Source: Allomeiothermus silvanus DSM 9946
GTDB taxonomy: Bacteria > Deinococcota > Deinococci > Deinococcales > Thermaceae
NCBI RefSeq assembly: GCF_000092125.1
Contig: NC_014212.1
Location: forward strand, 1,260,001-1,324,000
DNA: 64,000 nucleotides
Reading direction: 5' to 3'
Part shown: piece by piece, positions 10,132 through 18,300 of the stretch
Position numbering within the stretch: the first letter of the stretch is position 1
Layout: every line of letters begins with the position of its first letter
Program-made: the position numbers and the translations under genes
Notes under the pieces: model-generated
Seen by the model: only the letters and a program-made list of their open reading frames with translations
Database searches by the model: none
What the model was told of the DNA's origin: nothing

Positions 10132-11298
10132 CTATACCGCCTCGAGCGCCTGCATTAAGTCGGCTCGCAGGTCCTCAAGGCGTTCGATCCCCACCGACAT
10201 CCGCAAGAAGCCGTCGTGCAGGCCCAAGGCTTCGCGCTCCTGGGGTGAGAGGAAGCGGTGCGAACTGGTGGCGGGGTGGGAGAGGGTGGTGTTGGCCCCG
10301 CCCAAAGAGAGGGCCAGCTTGATGTATCGGAGGTGGTGCAGCAGGGCGTTCACCGAGGTACGCGAGGGCTCGAGTTCGAAGGAGAGCATCGCGGCGAAGC
10401 CGTTGCGGAGTACCTTTCGGGCCGTTTCGTGATCGGCGTGCGAGGGGAGGCCGGGGTAGTGTACCCGGCGCACCTTAGGGTGGCGCTCAAGAAATTGGGC
10501 TAGCTCGAGGGCGCTCCTCGAGGCCCGCTCCATCCGCAGCTCGAGGGTCTCGGCCCCCCGCACCGCCAGCCAGCACTCGTAGGGGTTGGAGACCAGGCCC
10601 ATCCGCACGGCTACGGTGCGGATTTTTTCGATCAGATCTTTTTTCCCCGCCACCGCCCCCAGCATCACGTCGGAGTGGCCGTTGATGAACTTGGTCAGGC
10701 TTTCCATAACCAGGTCTACGCCGTGCTCGAGCGCCCGGCAGTGGTAGGGCGAGGCGAAGGTGTTGTCTACCACCACCATGGCCCCCGCCTGGTGGGCTAA
10801 AGCGGAAAGTTTGGGCAGGTCAGGCACGCGCAGCCGGGGGTTGGAAGCGGTCTCGAGCAGCAGCAGTTTGGCCCCCTTCAGCGCGCGCTTCACTCCGGCC
10901 ACGTCGCCGATGTCTATGGTCACGGTTTGCACCCCGAAGCGCCCCAGATCGCGCAGCACGTTCAGGGTCGAACCGTAGAGGTCTTGCGAGGCCACCACCT
11001 TGTCGCCGGAGCCCAAAAGCCCCAGGAAAGTCGCGCTCAGGGCACTCATCCCACTAGCGCAGGCCACGGCGGATTCGGCCCGGTGCAAGGCGGCGAAGAG
11101 GGCCTCGAGGGCACGGTGGTTGGGTGTACCGTTGCGCCCGTAGATGGCTCCTGCTTCACGCCCCTCGTAGACTGCATCTACTTCGTCCAGGTCGCGAAAC
11201 GTCCAGGAGGCCGATTGGTAGATGGGCGAGGAGACCGGCTCGTTTTGGGGCTTTTCGGCCTTGGCGCCGTGGACGGCGAGGGTGGCGAGGTCATCCAT
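10132..11298 (-). CDS. Cys/Met-metabolism PLP-dependent enzyme (cystathionine gamma-synthase/lyase family)
   Basis: Fold-type I PLP enzyme acting on sulfur amino acids or O-acyl-homoserine. Visible are YGRNGTPNHRALEALFAALH (PLP phosphate region), ASGMSALSAT, VVDNTFASPYHCRALEHG with the PLP-ring aspartate, and SLTKFINGHSDVM with the Schiff-base lysine. The C-terminal part has SLGGANTTLSHPA. The start at MDDLATLAVHG (11298) gives about 388 residues, normal for the family; no clear SD precedes it. Sequence alone cannot separate gamma-synthase, gamma-lyase and methionine gamma-lyase. Confidence 0.85.
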   Translation of the reverse strand: MDDLATLAVHGAKAEKPQNEPVSSPIYQSASWTFRDLDEVDAVYEGREAGAIYGRNGTPNHRALEALFAALHRAESAVACASGMSALSATFLGLLGSGDKVVASQDLYGSTLNVLRDLGRFGVQTVTIDIGDVAGVKRALKGAKLLLLETASNPRLRVPDLPKLSALAHQAGAMVVVDNTFASPYHCRALEHGVDLVMESLTKFINGHSDVMLGAVAGKKDLIEKIRTVAVRMGLVSNPYECWLAVRGAETLELRMERASRSALELAQFLERHPKVRRVHYPGLPSHADHETARKVLRNGFAAMLSFELEPSRTSVNALLHHLRYIKLALSLGGANTTLSHPATSSHRFLSPQEREALGLHDGFLRMSVGIERLEDLRADLMQALEAV

Positions 11299-11380
11299 GC
11301 AAGGATTCTCGAACGTTATGAGCCGAACGTCAAACCATGAGCGTGAAACGCCAGACGCTAGACGCAAATTGAATACCTTT

Positions 11381-11470
11381 CGCGTTTCCCACCATTACGC
11401 CTCCCACGGCGAGGCGTACTGTACTCGGCCCAGCAAACCCCGCTGTACCGAGTATTCGTGGGAACCGCTC
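11381..11470 (+). repeat. 90-bp multi-hairpin repeat, copy 1
   Basis: 88 of 90 positions match the reverse complement of 13785-13874. The unit contains TACGCCTC/GAGGCGTA (8-bp stem), TACTCGG/CCGAGTA (7-bp stem) and an outer TTCCCAC/GTGGGAA (11386-11392 with 11458-11464), so one strand can fold as a three-way junction. It lies between the PLP-enzyme gene and the 3' end of the GrpB fusion gene. Confidence 0.92.
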
Positions 11471-11515
11471 TTGATGTCCCACTCCTACACCCACTCGATA
11501 GAGGTGGACGTGAAG

Positions 11516-11540
11516 GGTAGGGACGCAAGGCGTCCCTACC
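11516..11540. terminator. Strong hairpin after the GrpB fusion gene
   Basis: GGTAGGGACGC and GCGTCCCTACC form a perfect 11-bp stem with an AAG loop, 10 bp beyond the stop at 11550. There is no T-run on the minus strand, so termination is inferred from position and stability only. GGGACGCAAGGC recurs near 36978. Confidence 0.5.
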
Positions 11541-11549
11541 GATAAGTTG

Positions 11550-12677
11550 CTACTCGAGCGACAGTAACCACGGGTGTTCCGGCATCCAGATCTCGAGCGC
11601 CCTCCGCACCCAGGCTCTTTGCTCCGCGCTCAGAAGGGGAAGCACCCGCTCGAAATCCGCCTGGTCCTTAGGTCGCGGGTCTTTGCCCGAGGTGCGGGAC
11701 TTGAACAGCAAGGTGATCGCCGGGTTCATGACGCGAATCCCCTGCGCCTCGAGGATCACCTCTTCCATCGGCATTGTGATCTCGGGCTTACGCCGATACC
11801 ACCAGTTTTGTTCATGGTGTTCGGAGAACATCACGTCGAGCAGATCGAAGGGCATGTCGGCGCGGCGGGCGTGAACCTGGGTGACCTCGGGATAGGAGAG
11901 CCACTCGTTCTCGTCCCAGGGGCGGTACTGACCCTGGCCGTAGACCACTTGCAGGTTGAATCCCTGCTCCCTGAGGTGAAGCAAGATTTCGCGCTGATCC
12001 TTGCGCCAAACCGTGAGGTCGAGGTCGTGGTGGTAGCGGCTCGGCTCCCCCGTCCACAGGTCGAGCCCCCAGCCGCTCGCCACCCACCAGGGAACCTCGA
12101 GCCCTTCCAACTCTCGTGCCAGCCACTCTACCGGCCCGAACCCGGTCTGCCGAACGTGCCAGGTGTAGGCTTCCTGTAAAAGCTCGTGGACGAGCGAGGC
12201 CTTCCCATAGGTGTAGGCTATGCGGTCATCCCGGTACTTTCCCGCGAGTTCGTACTTCAGGGCCTGGTAGCGCGCTCGAGCCGCCGGGTTCGCCCGCAGA
12301 TAATCTCGGAACACCGAGAAATCGGCGATCGGGTCGGCCCCGGCCTGGAACACGTGGAGGTGAACCTGGTGCGGGCCGCGCCGGAAGTATTGCCGTGCGG
12401 GGATGTTGTTCTCGCCCTTGTACTCGTAGCCCAGCCCCTCGAGCGCCCGGATGTACCGCTCCTCGAGCGGAAACGGGTGTACCCCAGCGGTGATGTCAAT
12501 GCAGGGTTTTGCAGCGAGCCCCGGTACGCTGGTGCTGCCGATGTGCTCGATGAGATAGGCCACCCCGCCGGTTTCCCAGGCCCAGCCGCCTAGGGCCTCG
12601 AGGAGTCGGGTTCGTTCAGCCTCGAACCGCGCGGGCCAGCTCGGGTCGTACTCGAGCAACTCGATGGGCTCGGTCAT
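11550..12677 (-). CDS. GrpB-domain / nucleotidyltransferase fusion protein
   Basis: Residues 1 to about 170 are a complete GrpB (UPF0157) domain, with IEHIGSTSVPGLAAKPCIDI and the HLHVF segment. Residues about 175-375 are a second nucleotidyltransferase-like domain resembling aminoglycoside 2''-adenylyltransferase/LinB-type proteins: WWVASGWGLDLWTG, then HHDLDLTVWRKDQ, whose DLD pair is the likely metal site. Both halves belong to the polymerase-beta-like superfamily. No substrate is known. The gene follows purK by 6 nt, so the two form one transcription unit. It lies between inverted copies of the 90-bp repeat. Confidence 0.8.
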   Translation of the reverse strand: MTEPIELLEYDPSWPARFEAERTRLLEALGGWAWETGGVAYLIEHIGSTSVPGLAAKPCIDITAGVHPFPLEERYIRALEGLGYEYKGENNIPARQYFRRGPHQVHLHVFQAGADPIADFSVFRDYLRANPAARARYQALKYELAGKYRDDRIAYTYGKASLVHELLQEAYTWHVRQTGFGPVEWLARELEGLEVPWWVASGWGLDLWTGEPSRYHHDLDLTVWRKDQREILLHLREQGFNLQVVYGQGQYRPWDENEWLSYPEVTQVHARRADMPFDLLDVMFSEHHEQNWWYRRKPEITMPMEEVILEAQGIRVMNPAITLLFKSRTSGKDPRPKDQADFERVLPLLSAEQRAWVRRALEIWMPEHPWLLSLE

Positions 12678-12683
12678 AAGGTA

Positions 12684-13769
12684 TTAGAGGATACCCGATA
12701 ACGCCTCGAGCCGCTCCTCGAGTTCCTCTCGGCTCTCCGCCCGCAGGGTCACGTGCCCTAGCTTGCGCCCTGGGCGGGGTTCCTTGCCGTAGAGGTGGAG
12801 GTGGGCCCCCGGCACGGCCAGCACGTCTTTGGGCTCGGGGAGCTTGCCGATGAGGTTGAGCATGGCGCTGTACTCGCGCGGGGCGGTCGACCCCAGTGGC
12901 AGCCCGCAGACTGCCCGCAGGTGGTTCTCGAACTGGCTGGTTTCGGCTCCCTCGATGCTCCAGTGGCCGGAATTGTGCACCCGGGGGGCCATCTCGTTGG
13001 CCAGAAGCTGCCCCTGCACCTGGAAGAACTCGATGGCTAGCACCCCCACGTACTCGAGATTGAGCAGCACCCGCCGGGCGTACTCCTCGGCTTGGGCTTG
13101 CAAGGCCTGGGTAAGGCGCGGGGCTGGGGCCAGGCTCCGCCGCAGGATGCCCTGCTGGTGTAGGTTTTCCACCAAGGGGTAGAAGACCATCTCCCCGCTT
13201 CGTCCCCGCACCGCCAGGATCGAGACCTCGCGTTCGAACGTGACCCAGGCCTCGAGCACCAGCGGCGTGCCCCCTAGTTCCTCCCAGGCTTTATCGGCGT
13301 CGGCAGGGGTCGCTATTTTCGCTTGTCCCTTGCCGTCGTAGCCGAGGGTGCGGGTCTTGAGAAGGGCTGGGTACCCGACCTGCTCGAGGCCTTGTAGAAG
13401 GTCGTTCTTGGTGAGTACCGGGTAAAAAAGCGGGGTGGGGATGGAGAGGCTTCGGAAAAAGGTTTTCTCAACCACCCGGTCCCGGGCGGCTTCCAGAGCT
13501 TGGGGGGGCGGGTACACCGGGGCCAGGCGTTGCAAAAACCGGGCTGTTTCCACCGGCACGTTCTCGAATTCATAGGTGATGAGGTCGAGCCCCTCGGCAA
13601 AGCGCTCGAGCGCCTCCGTGTCGTCGTAATTTCCTACCCCAAGCTCGGCCAGGTGCCCAGCGGGGGCATCTGCCGCCGTGTCGAAGAAGCGGAAGCGCAG
13701 CCCCAGCGGGTAACCAGCCAAGGCCAGCATCCGCCCCAGCTGGCCCCCGCCTAACACGCCGATCTTCAT
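12684..13769 (-). CDS. purK: 5-(carboxyamino)imidazole ribonucleotide synthase
   Basis: ATP-grasp enzyme of purine synthesis that carboxylates AIR to N5-CAIR with ATP and bicarbonate. Its 361 residues start with KIGVLGGGQLGRMLALAGYP. The ATP-grasp core is seen in LLKTRTLGYDGKGQ and LVLEAWVTFEREVS, and NEMAPRVHNSGHWSIEGAETSQ is the C-terminal metal/nucleotide segment. The partner purE lies at 15218-15718 on the same strand, separated by the divergent sbtAB pair. Bicarbonate is a substrate, so the adjacency of a bicarbonate transporter may be meaningful. Confidence 0.96.
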   Translation of the reverse strand: MKIGVLGGGQLGRMLALAGYPLGLRFRFFDTAADAPAGHLAELGVGNYDDTEALERFAEGLDLITYEFENVPVETARFLQRLAPVYPPPQALEAARDRVVEKTFFRSLSIPTPLFYPVLTKNDLLQGLEQVGYPALLKTRTLGYDGKGQAKIATPADADKAWEELGGTPLVLEAWVTFEREVSILAVRGRSGEMVFYPLVENLHQQGILRRSLAPAPRLTQALQAQAEEYARRVLLNLEYVGVLAIEFFQVQGQLLANEMAPRVHNSGHWSIEGAETSQFENHLRAVCGLPLGSTAPREYSAMLNLIGKLPEPKDVLAVPGAHLHLYGKEPRPGRKLGHVTLRAESREELEERLEALSGIL

Positions 13770-13784
13770 GTTTTCACCTTATCA

Positions 13785-13874
13785 GAGCGGTTCCCACGAA
13801 TACTCGGTACAGCGGGGTTTGCTGGGCCGAGTACATTACGCCTCACCGTGGGAGGCGTAATGGTGGGAAACGCG
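13785..13874 (-). repeat. 90-bp multi-hairpin repeat, copy 2 (inverted)
   Basis: Reverse-complement copy of 11381-11470 with two substitutions (C/T in the CCACGG(C/T)GAGG loop region and C/A after GGCGTA). It lies between the purK start and the sbtA promoter. The two copies enclose the GrpB-fusion and purK genes as a 2.3-kb inverted-repeat-bounded block. Confidence 0.92.
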
Positions 13875-13895
13875 ATCAGAAGTCCGGGGCCGGAC

Positions 13896-13924
13896 TTGGC
13901 ACACATCGTACGCGATTGTATCAA
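13896..13924 (+). promoter_or_regulatory. Candidate promoter of sbtAB
   Basis: TTGGCA (13896-13901), a 17-nt spacer and TATCAA (13919-13924) lie 22 nt before the sbtA ATG. The spacer contains CGTACGCGA. The region upstream of icd has a similar string (TTGGCCCAAATTGTACGCGA at 15757-15776). Confidence 0.5.
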
Positions 13925-13946
13925 ACCCCACGCCCGTGCTAAGACC

Positions 13947-14915
13947 ATGGGCATGGACATCTCGGAGCTGCTTAGGCTTAACCTGTTGTCCCCCATGGTA
14001 TTAGCGTTTTTCTTGGGAGCGTTGGCGGTGTGGCTCAAGAGTGACCTCACCTTCCCCGAGGGGCTCTACGCCACGCTCTCGCTGTACCTATTGTTTGCTA
14101 TCGGTTTTAAGGGAGGGGTAGAACTTTCCCATACCTCGGTACAAGCCATTGCGCTGCCCGCCTTGGCCACCTTGCTCTTGGGCTTGCTGACCCCGGTGGT
14201 GGCCTATTTCACCGCGCGGCGCTATTTAAGGCTGGATGAGGCCAACGCAGCCGCCTTGGCGGCTCACTACGGCTCGGTCTCGGCGGTGACGTTTTTGGCA
14301 GCCCTCTCGTTTGTCCAGGCTTCCGGGCACCGGGCTGAGGGGTTCATGCCCACCCTGGTGGCTTTGCTGGAAGTGCCGGGGGTGATTCTCGGCATCCTCT
14401 TGGCCCGCCGCGCTAGCAGAGGGGGCCGGTTGGGGGAAGCGATCCGAGAAGTCTTGACTGGAAAGAGCGTGTTTCTCATGGTGGGGGGGCTTTGGGTGGG
14501 GGTACTCTCCGGCGAAGAGGGCATGAAGAAAGTAGAAGCCTTCTTCGTTGCTCCGTTTCAGGGAGCGCTTACGTTGTTTTTGCTCGAGCTGGGTATGGTG
14601 GCGGCCCGGCGCTTGGCCGATCTGAGGCGCCTGGGGGTGCGCTTGGTCCTCTTTGGCATGGCAGTGCCTTTACTGCACGGGAGCGTGGGGTTAGTCTTGG
14701 CTAAGTGGGCAGGACTTTCCTTAGGGGGTGCGGTGGTACTCGCCACCATGGCGGCCAGCGCTTCGTACATTGCGGCTCCAGCAGCGGTGCGCCTGGCTTT
14801 GCCCCAGGCTAACCCATCCTTGTATTTGGCGGCGGCTTTGGGGGTTACGTTTCCCTTTAATCTGCTACTGGGAATACCGCTGTACTACGCCACAGCACTG
14901 CGGCTTTGGGGGTGA
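13947..14915 (+). CDS. sbtA: SbtA-family sodium-dependent bicarbonate transporter
   Basis: Inner-membrane permease of the SbtA family (DUF897), 322 residues, about ten hydrophobic segments in two inverted halves. Family-like parts are LLFAIGFKGGVELSHT after the second helix, AAHYGSVSAVTFLAAL (substrate-binding region) and MAASASYIAAPAAVRLALPQANP near the C-terminus. The start at MGMDISELL puts the first helix at about residue 16; a longer open frame begins at 13848 inside the upstream repeat. It precedes a PII-like gene by 3 nt, the usual sbtA-sbtB pair. The SbtA call is firm; the transported ion is inferred from the family. Confidence 0.85.
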   Translation: MGMDISELLRLNLLSPMVLAFFLGALAVWLKSDLTFPEGLYATLSLYLLFAIGFKGGVELSHTSVQAIALPALATLLLGLLTPVVAYFTARRYLRLDEANAAALAAHYGSVSAVTFLAALSFVQASGHRAEGFMPTLVALLEVPGVILGILLARRASRGGRLGEAIREVLTGKSVFLMVGGLWVGVLSGEEGMKKVEAFFVAPFQGALTLFLLELGMVAARRLADLRRLGVRLVLFGMAVPLLHGSVGLVLAKWAGLSLGGAVVLATMAASASYIAAPAAVRLALPQANPSLYLAAALGVTFPFNLLLGIPLYYATALRLWG

Positions 14916-14918
14916 AGT

Positions 14919-15221
14919 GTGGAACTGGTGCGGTTGAAGTTGGTCACCATTGTAGCCGAAGCGATACTGGAAAAGCGCCTGCTCGAGGAAGTACGGCGCC
15001 AGGGGGCCAAGGGCTATACGCTCACCGATGCGCGAGGGGAGGGCTCGAGGGGTTTGCGCACCATGGACTGGGAGGGGAAAAATATCCGCCTCGAAGTCAT
15101 CGTGGGCGAGGAGGTGGCGGAGCGCATCCTGCGTACGCTGCAGGAGAATTATTTTCCCTACTACGCTGTGATCGCTTTTGTGGAAAACGTAGAAGTGGTG
15201 CGGGGCTATAAGTACGTCTAG
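14919..15221 (+). CDS. sbtB: PII-like regulator of bicarbonate uptake (SbtB)
   Basis: A 100-residue PII-superfamily protein starting with GTG three nt after sbtA. The beta-alpha-beta pattern [20 protein letters not shown], then [14 protein letters not shown] leading into the T-loop, and the closing [16 protein letters not shown] fit SbtB. In characterised SbtA/SbtB pairs the trimer binds adenyl nucleotides and blocks the transporter. The C-terminus lacks the CGPxGC redox motif found in some cyanobacterial SbtB proteins. Gene order supports this partner role. Confidence 0.85.
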   Translation: MELVRLKLVTIVAEAILEKRLLEEVRRQGAKGYTLTDARGEGSRGLRTMDWEGKNIRLEVIVGEEVAERILRTLQENYFPYYAVIAFVENVEVVRGYKYV

Positions 15222-15718
15222 CCGCGGGGGTCAGGCTGGGCCAAGACGCTTTGGGTCTGTTGCTGTCGGTAGGCCTCGAGCCTGGCCGCCACTTCTGGGT
15301 ACTTGTTGGCCAGGATGCTGGCCGCCAACAAGGCCGCGTTTACCGCTCCGGCCCGCCCGATGGCCAAAGTCGCCACCGGGATTCCGGCGGGCATCTGCAC
15401 GATCGAAAGCAGGGAGTCCAGCCCCTTCAGACTGTGGGACTCCACCGGAACCCCCAGCACCGGCAGGGGGGTTTTAGCGGCGGTCATGCCGGGGAGGTGA
15501 GCCGCACCCCCGGCCCCGGCGATGATGACCTCGAGCCCCCGCTCTTTTGCGCTCGCGGCGTACTCAAACAAAAGATCCGGGGTACGATGGGCCGAAACCA
15601 CCCGAACCTCGTGGGCGATGCCCAGCTGCTCCAGCGTGAGGGCGGCGTGGCGCATGGTCTCCCAGTCGGACTTAGAGCCCATAATCACCCCGACCTTGGG
15701 CAAAGCGCTCTCGCTCAC
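15218..15718 (-). CDS. purE: N5-carboxyaminoimidazole ribonucleotide mutase
   Basis: Converts N5-CAIR to CAIR, the step after Pur[15 protein letters not shown] at the N-terminus (substrate phosphate loop), [14 protein letters not shown] (catalytic histidine) and [28 protein letters not shown] are hallmarks of class I PurE. The GTG at 15718 gives a normal length of about 166 residues; another GTG at 15748 would add ten. The gene overlaps sbtB by 4 nt tail to tail and is divergent from icd. Confidence 0.93.
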   Translation of the reverse strand: MSESALPKVGVIMGSKSDWETMRHAALTLEQLGIAHEVRVVSAHRTPDLLFEYAASAKERGLEVIIAGAGGAAHLPGMTAAKTPLPVLGVPVESHSLKGLDSLLSIVQMPAGIPVATLAIGRAGAVNAALLAASILANKYPEVAARLEAYRQQQTQSVLAQPDPRG

Positions 15719-15756
15719 GGCCCCTTTATACACCAAGCTTGCTCGCACGGGCTAAT

Positions 15757-15787
15757 TTGGCCCAAATTGTACGCGAGTATACCAGCT
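15757..15787 (+). promoter_or_regulatory. Candidate icd promoter region
   Basis: TTGGCC followed by CAAATTGTACGCGAG and TATACC resembles the sbtA promoter string (TTGGCA...CGTACGCGATTG TATCAA). It lies about 100 nt upstream of the icd start and overlaps the purE upstream region. Only the similarity is certain; box assignment is tentative because the spacer here is 15 nt. Confidence 0.35.
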
Positions 15788-15882
15788 TTTATCGGTAAGC
15801 AGAAGGGGATTCTGCTCCCGCAGTATTTCCTAGCATTGGCGGGTAGTGGTAGGCTTTCGCCCGCCATAAGGAGAAGCTTGAT

Positions 15883-17325
15883 ATGAGCAAAACCCCCATT
15901 ACGGTTGCGTACGGTGACGGGATCGGCCCGGAGATCATGGAGGCGGTGCTGAAGATTTTGGACGCCGCTCAAGCCAGAATCGCTCCCGAGGTCATCGAGA
16001 TCGGCGAGAGCGTGTACTTACGCGGGCACACCAGTGGCATTGAGGAATCCGCCTGGGAGAGCTTACGTCGCACCAAGGTCTTTCTCAAGGCTCCCATCAC
16101 TACCCCGCGGGGCGGGGGATACAAGAGCCTCAACGTCACGGTGCGCAAAACCCTGGGCCTCTACGCCAATGTGCGCCCGGTGCAGTCGTACGAGCCCTTC
16201 GTCACCACCAAGCACAAGTCCATCGACTTGGTGATCGTGCGCGAGAACGAGGAAGACCTCTACGCAGGCATCGAGCACCAGCAGACCGACGAGGTGGTGC
16301 AGTGTTTGAAGCTCATCTCCCGCCCCGGCACCGAGCGGATCGTGCGCTACGCCTATGAGTTCGCCCGGCGCAACGGGTGCAGGAAGATCACCTGTATCAC
16401 CAAGGACAACATCATGAAGCTCACCGATGGGCTTTTCCACCGGGTCTTCGACGAAGTCGGCCAAGAGTACCCCGAACTGCAGAAAGAGCACATGATCGTG
16501 GACATCGGAGCCGCCCGGCTGGCCGAGATGCCCGAGCGTTTCGACGTGATCTTGGCCCCCAACCTTTACGGCGACATCCTCTCCGATATCGCCGCCGAGG
16601 TGGCCGGTTCGGTAGGGTTGGCGGGCAGCGCCAACGTGGGTGACGAGGTAGCGATGTTTGAAGCGGTGCACGGTTCGGCTCCGGATATCGCCGGGAAGGG
16701 TATCGCCAACCCCTCGGGGCTGCTGCAAGGAGCGATCTTGATGCTGGTGCACATCGGCCAGTCGGAGGTGGCGGCCCGGATCAAGAACGCTTGGCTGAAG
16801 ACCCTCGAGGACGGCATCCACACCCCCGATATCTACGACGAGCGCGTAAGCGAGAAAAAAGTGGGAACCCAGGAGTTTGCCCAGGCAGTGATCGAGCGGC
16901 TGGGGCAGGAGCCGGAACGGTTGCGCCCGGCGCGCTTCGGTAAGCCCAGCCCGGAGCCGATGGTTCCCAAATTGGAGCGCAAAACCCCGGCCCAGAAGGA
17001 ACTGGTGGGGGTAGATGTCTTTTTTAACTGGCGGGGGCAGAAGCCCGAGGAGTTGGCCGCCATGCTTGAGCCTTTGGCAGGGCAAAACCTCGAGCTGGTG
17101 ATGATCACCAACCGCGGGGTAAAGGTCTGGCCGGGGGGGTTCCCCGAGACCTTCCGTACCGATCACTGGCGGGGCCGGTTTATGGGCCAGGGGCGGGAGG
17201 TACGACACTCCGACGTGGTAGCCCTATTGGGCCGGCTCGCGGAGGCGGGCCTGGACTTCATCAAGACCGAGCACCTCTACACCTTCGATGGGAAACCGGG
17301 GTACTCGCTCGGTCAAGGGCAGTAA
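15883..17325 (+). CDS. icd: NADP-type isocitrate dehydrogenase, Thermus form with C-terminal extension
   Basis: TCA-cycle enzyme that converts isocitrate to 2-oxoglutarate. Core features are VAYGDGIGPEIM at the N-terminus, VRENEEDLYAGIEHQ (substrate arginine region), NLYGDILSDIAAEVAGSVGLAG (metal aspartates) and [19 protein letters not shown] (nucleotide site). The protein has 480 residues, about 140 longer than short isocitrate/isopropylmalate dehydrogenases; the extra part (from about 345) has VDVFFNWRGQKPEELA and is typical of Thermus IDH. AAGGAG precedes the ATG. It converges with the TerC gene, with only 5 bp between the ends. Confidence 0.95.
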   Translation: MSKTPITVAYGDGIGPEIMEAVLKILDAAQARIAPEVIEIGESVYLRGHTSGIEESAWESLRRTKVFLKAPITTPRGGGYKSLNVTVRKTLGLYANVRPVQSYEPFVTTKHKSIDLVIVRENEEDLYAGIEHQQTDEVVQCLKLISRPGTERIVRYAYEFARRNGCRKITCITKDNIMKLTDGLFHRVFDEVGQEYPELQKEHMIVDIGAARLAEMPERFDVILAPNLYGDILSDIAAEVAGSVGLAGSANVGDEVAMFEAVHGSAPDIAGKGIANPSGLLQGAILMLVHIGQSEVAARIKNAWLKTLEDGIHTPDIYDERVSEKKVGTQEFAQAVIERLGQEPERLRPARFGKPSPEPMVPKLERKTPAQKELVGVDVFFNWRGQKPEELAAMLEPLAGQNLELVMITNRGVKVWPGGFPETFRTDHWRGRFMGQGREVRHSDVVALLGRLAEAGLDFIKTEHLYTFDGKPGYSLGQGQ

Positions 17326-17330
17326 TTGCT

Positions 17331-18068
17331 TTAACCGCCAGCGGTCGGGATCCTAGGCCGCTGGCTCATGGCCCAGATTGTTCCTAAGATGAGCACACCC
17401 AGGATGAATAGCGAGAACTGGGTTTTATCGATGCCCGTGACCCACTCGGGGCGGCTCAGTAGCTCCTTGGCGAGCTTGTCCCAGCTGCCGATAGCCAGCT
17501 TAACCCCGGCGAAGCCCACCACTGCGAAGGCTACCGCCTCGAAGCGGGGATATTTTTCCAGGAGCCCCACGAATACCCCAGCCACCAGCCGCAAAGCCAG
17601 AATACCGATAAAGACCCCGGTGAGGATGATCCAGAAGTTATCCGAGAGGGCCACCGCCACCAGCACCGAGTCCACCGCAAAGGCCAGGTCGGCCAGTTCG
17701 ATCTGGGCCACAATGCTCCAGAACTGCCGTGGGGTGACGTTTTTAAGCACCCCCTCGGCGGTGAGTTCGGCGGTTTCACCCTCGAGCTTTTTCTTCCGCC
17801 TTGCGAAGTGCTTGACCGCGATGTAGAGCAAGTACACTGCCCCCATGGCCTGTACCCACCAGAACTCGATCAGCACCGCGGCGAAGACCAACGCCAGCCC
17901 GCGCAGCACGTAAGCCCCAGCGATTCCGTAGAAGAGGGCTCGAGCCCGCCAGGGTTGCGGCAGCTTGCGCACCATTACCCCTAAAACCATGGCGTTATCC
18001 GCCGAGAGGATAGCCTCGAGCACCACTATGATCCCGATAACAACGAGCACTTGTCCGACGTCCACCAT
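17331..18068 (-). CDS. TerC-family membrane protein, paralog 1 (riboswitch-linked)
   Basis: Integral membrane protein of 245 residues and about seven helices. The two acidic membrane motifs of the family are present: EAILSADNAMVLGVMV in helix 1-2 and ELADLAFAVDSVLVAVAL midway. Members include Alx/MeeF-type manganese exporters and TerC. AGGAGGATT precedes the ATG. A terminator hairpin and a probable manganese riboswitch lie just upstream, so expression is expected to rise with Mn2+. Two further paralogs follow upstream in the same orientation. Confidence 0.88.
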   Translation of the reverse strand: MVDVGQVLVVIGIIVVLEAILSADNAMVLGVMVRKLPQPWRARALFYGIAGAYVLRGLALVFAAVLIEFWWVQAMGAVYLLYIAVKHFARRKKKLEGETAELTAEGVLKNVTPRQFWSIVAQIELADLAFAVDSVLVAVALSDNFWIILTGVFIGILALRLVAGVFVGLLEKYPRFEAVAFAVVGFAGVKLAIGSWDKLAKELLSRPEWVTGIDKTQFSLFILGVLILGTIWAMSQRPRIPTAGG

Positions 18069-18083
18069 AATCCTCCTAGCTCA

Positions 18084-18119
18084 TAAAAAAACGCCACCAC
18101 GACGTTTGTGTCGTGGCGG
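18084..18119 (-). terminator. Intrinsic terminator between riboswitch and TerC paralog 1
   Basis: On the minus strand, CGCCACGAC-ACAAAC-GTCGTGGTGGCG forms a strong stem, followed by TTTTTTT, 15 nt before the SD of the gene. Its position between aptamer and SD fits an expression platform that controls transcription into the gene. Confidence 0.85.
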
Positions 18120-18250
18120 TCTGACCCAGGCTTCCTTGGCCCCAGCCAACCGGGAGCCTAAATACGGGTTTGCCCTATGGGCAAAGCAACGGGCTCCGTA
18201 CTGACGGTTGGCCGTCTCGCAGCGCGCGAGGGGCTACTCCCCAACCGAGG
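18119..18250 (-). ncRNA. Probable yybP-ykoY (Mn2+) riboswitch
   Basis: The minus strand carries GGGGAGTAGCCC (5' signature, at 18230-18241), then CGTCAGTACGGAGCCCG and a hairpin GTTTGCCCTATGGGCAAAGC-like arm. It ends at the terminator before a TerC-family gene, the classic target of this manganese-sensing class. I judged it from the 5' consensus and gene context; it was not folded or scored. Confidence 0.7.
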
Positions 18251-18300
18251 ATAGGGTAGCATCTCCCTGGGCCGCCATCCAGGTTTAGGTCACGATTTTT

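Noticed and set aside
13766-14050. 94-residue minus-strand frame before purK
   Set aside because: It is antisense to the repeat and the sbtA start, has odd composition and no SD; purK has a good start at 13769.
16063-17208. 381-residue minus-strand frame opposite icd
   Set aside because: Mirror of a highly conserved enzyme; no domain and no SD.
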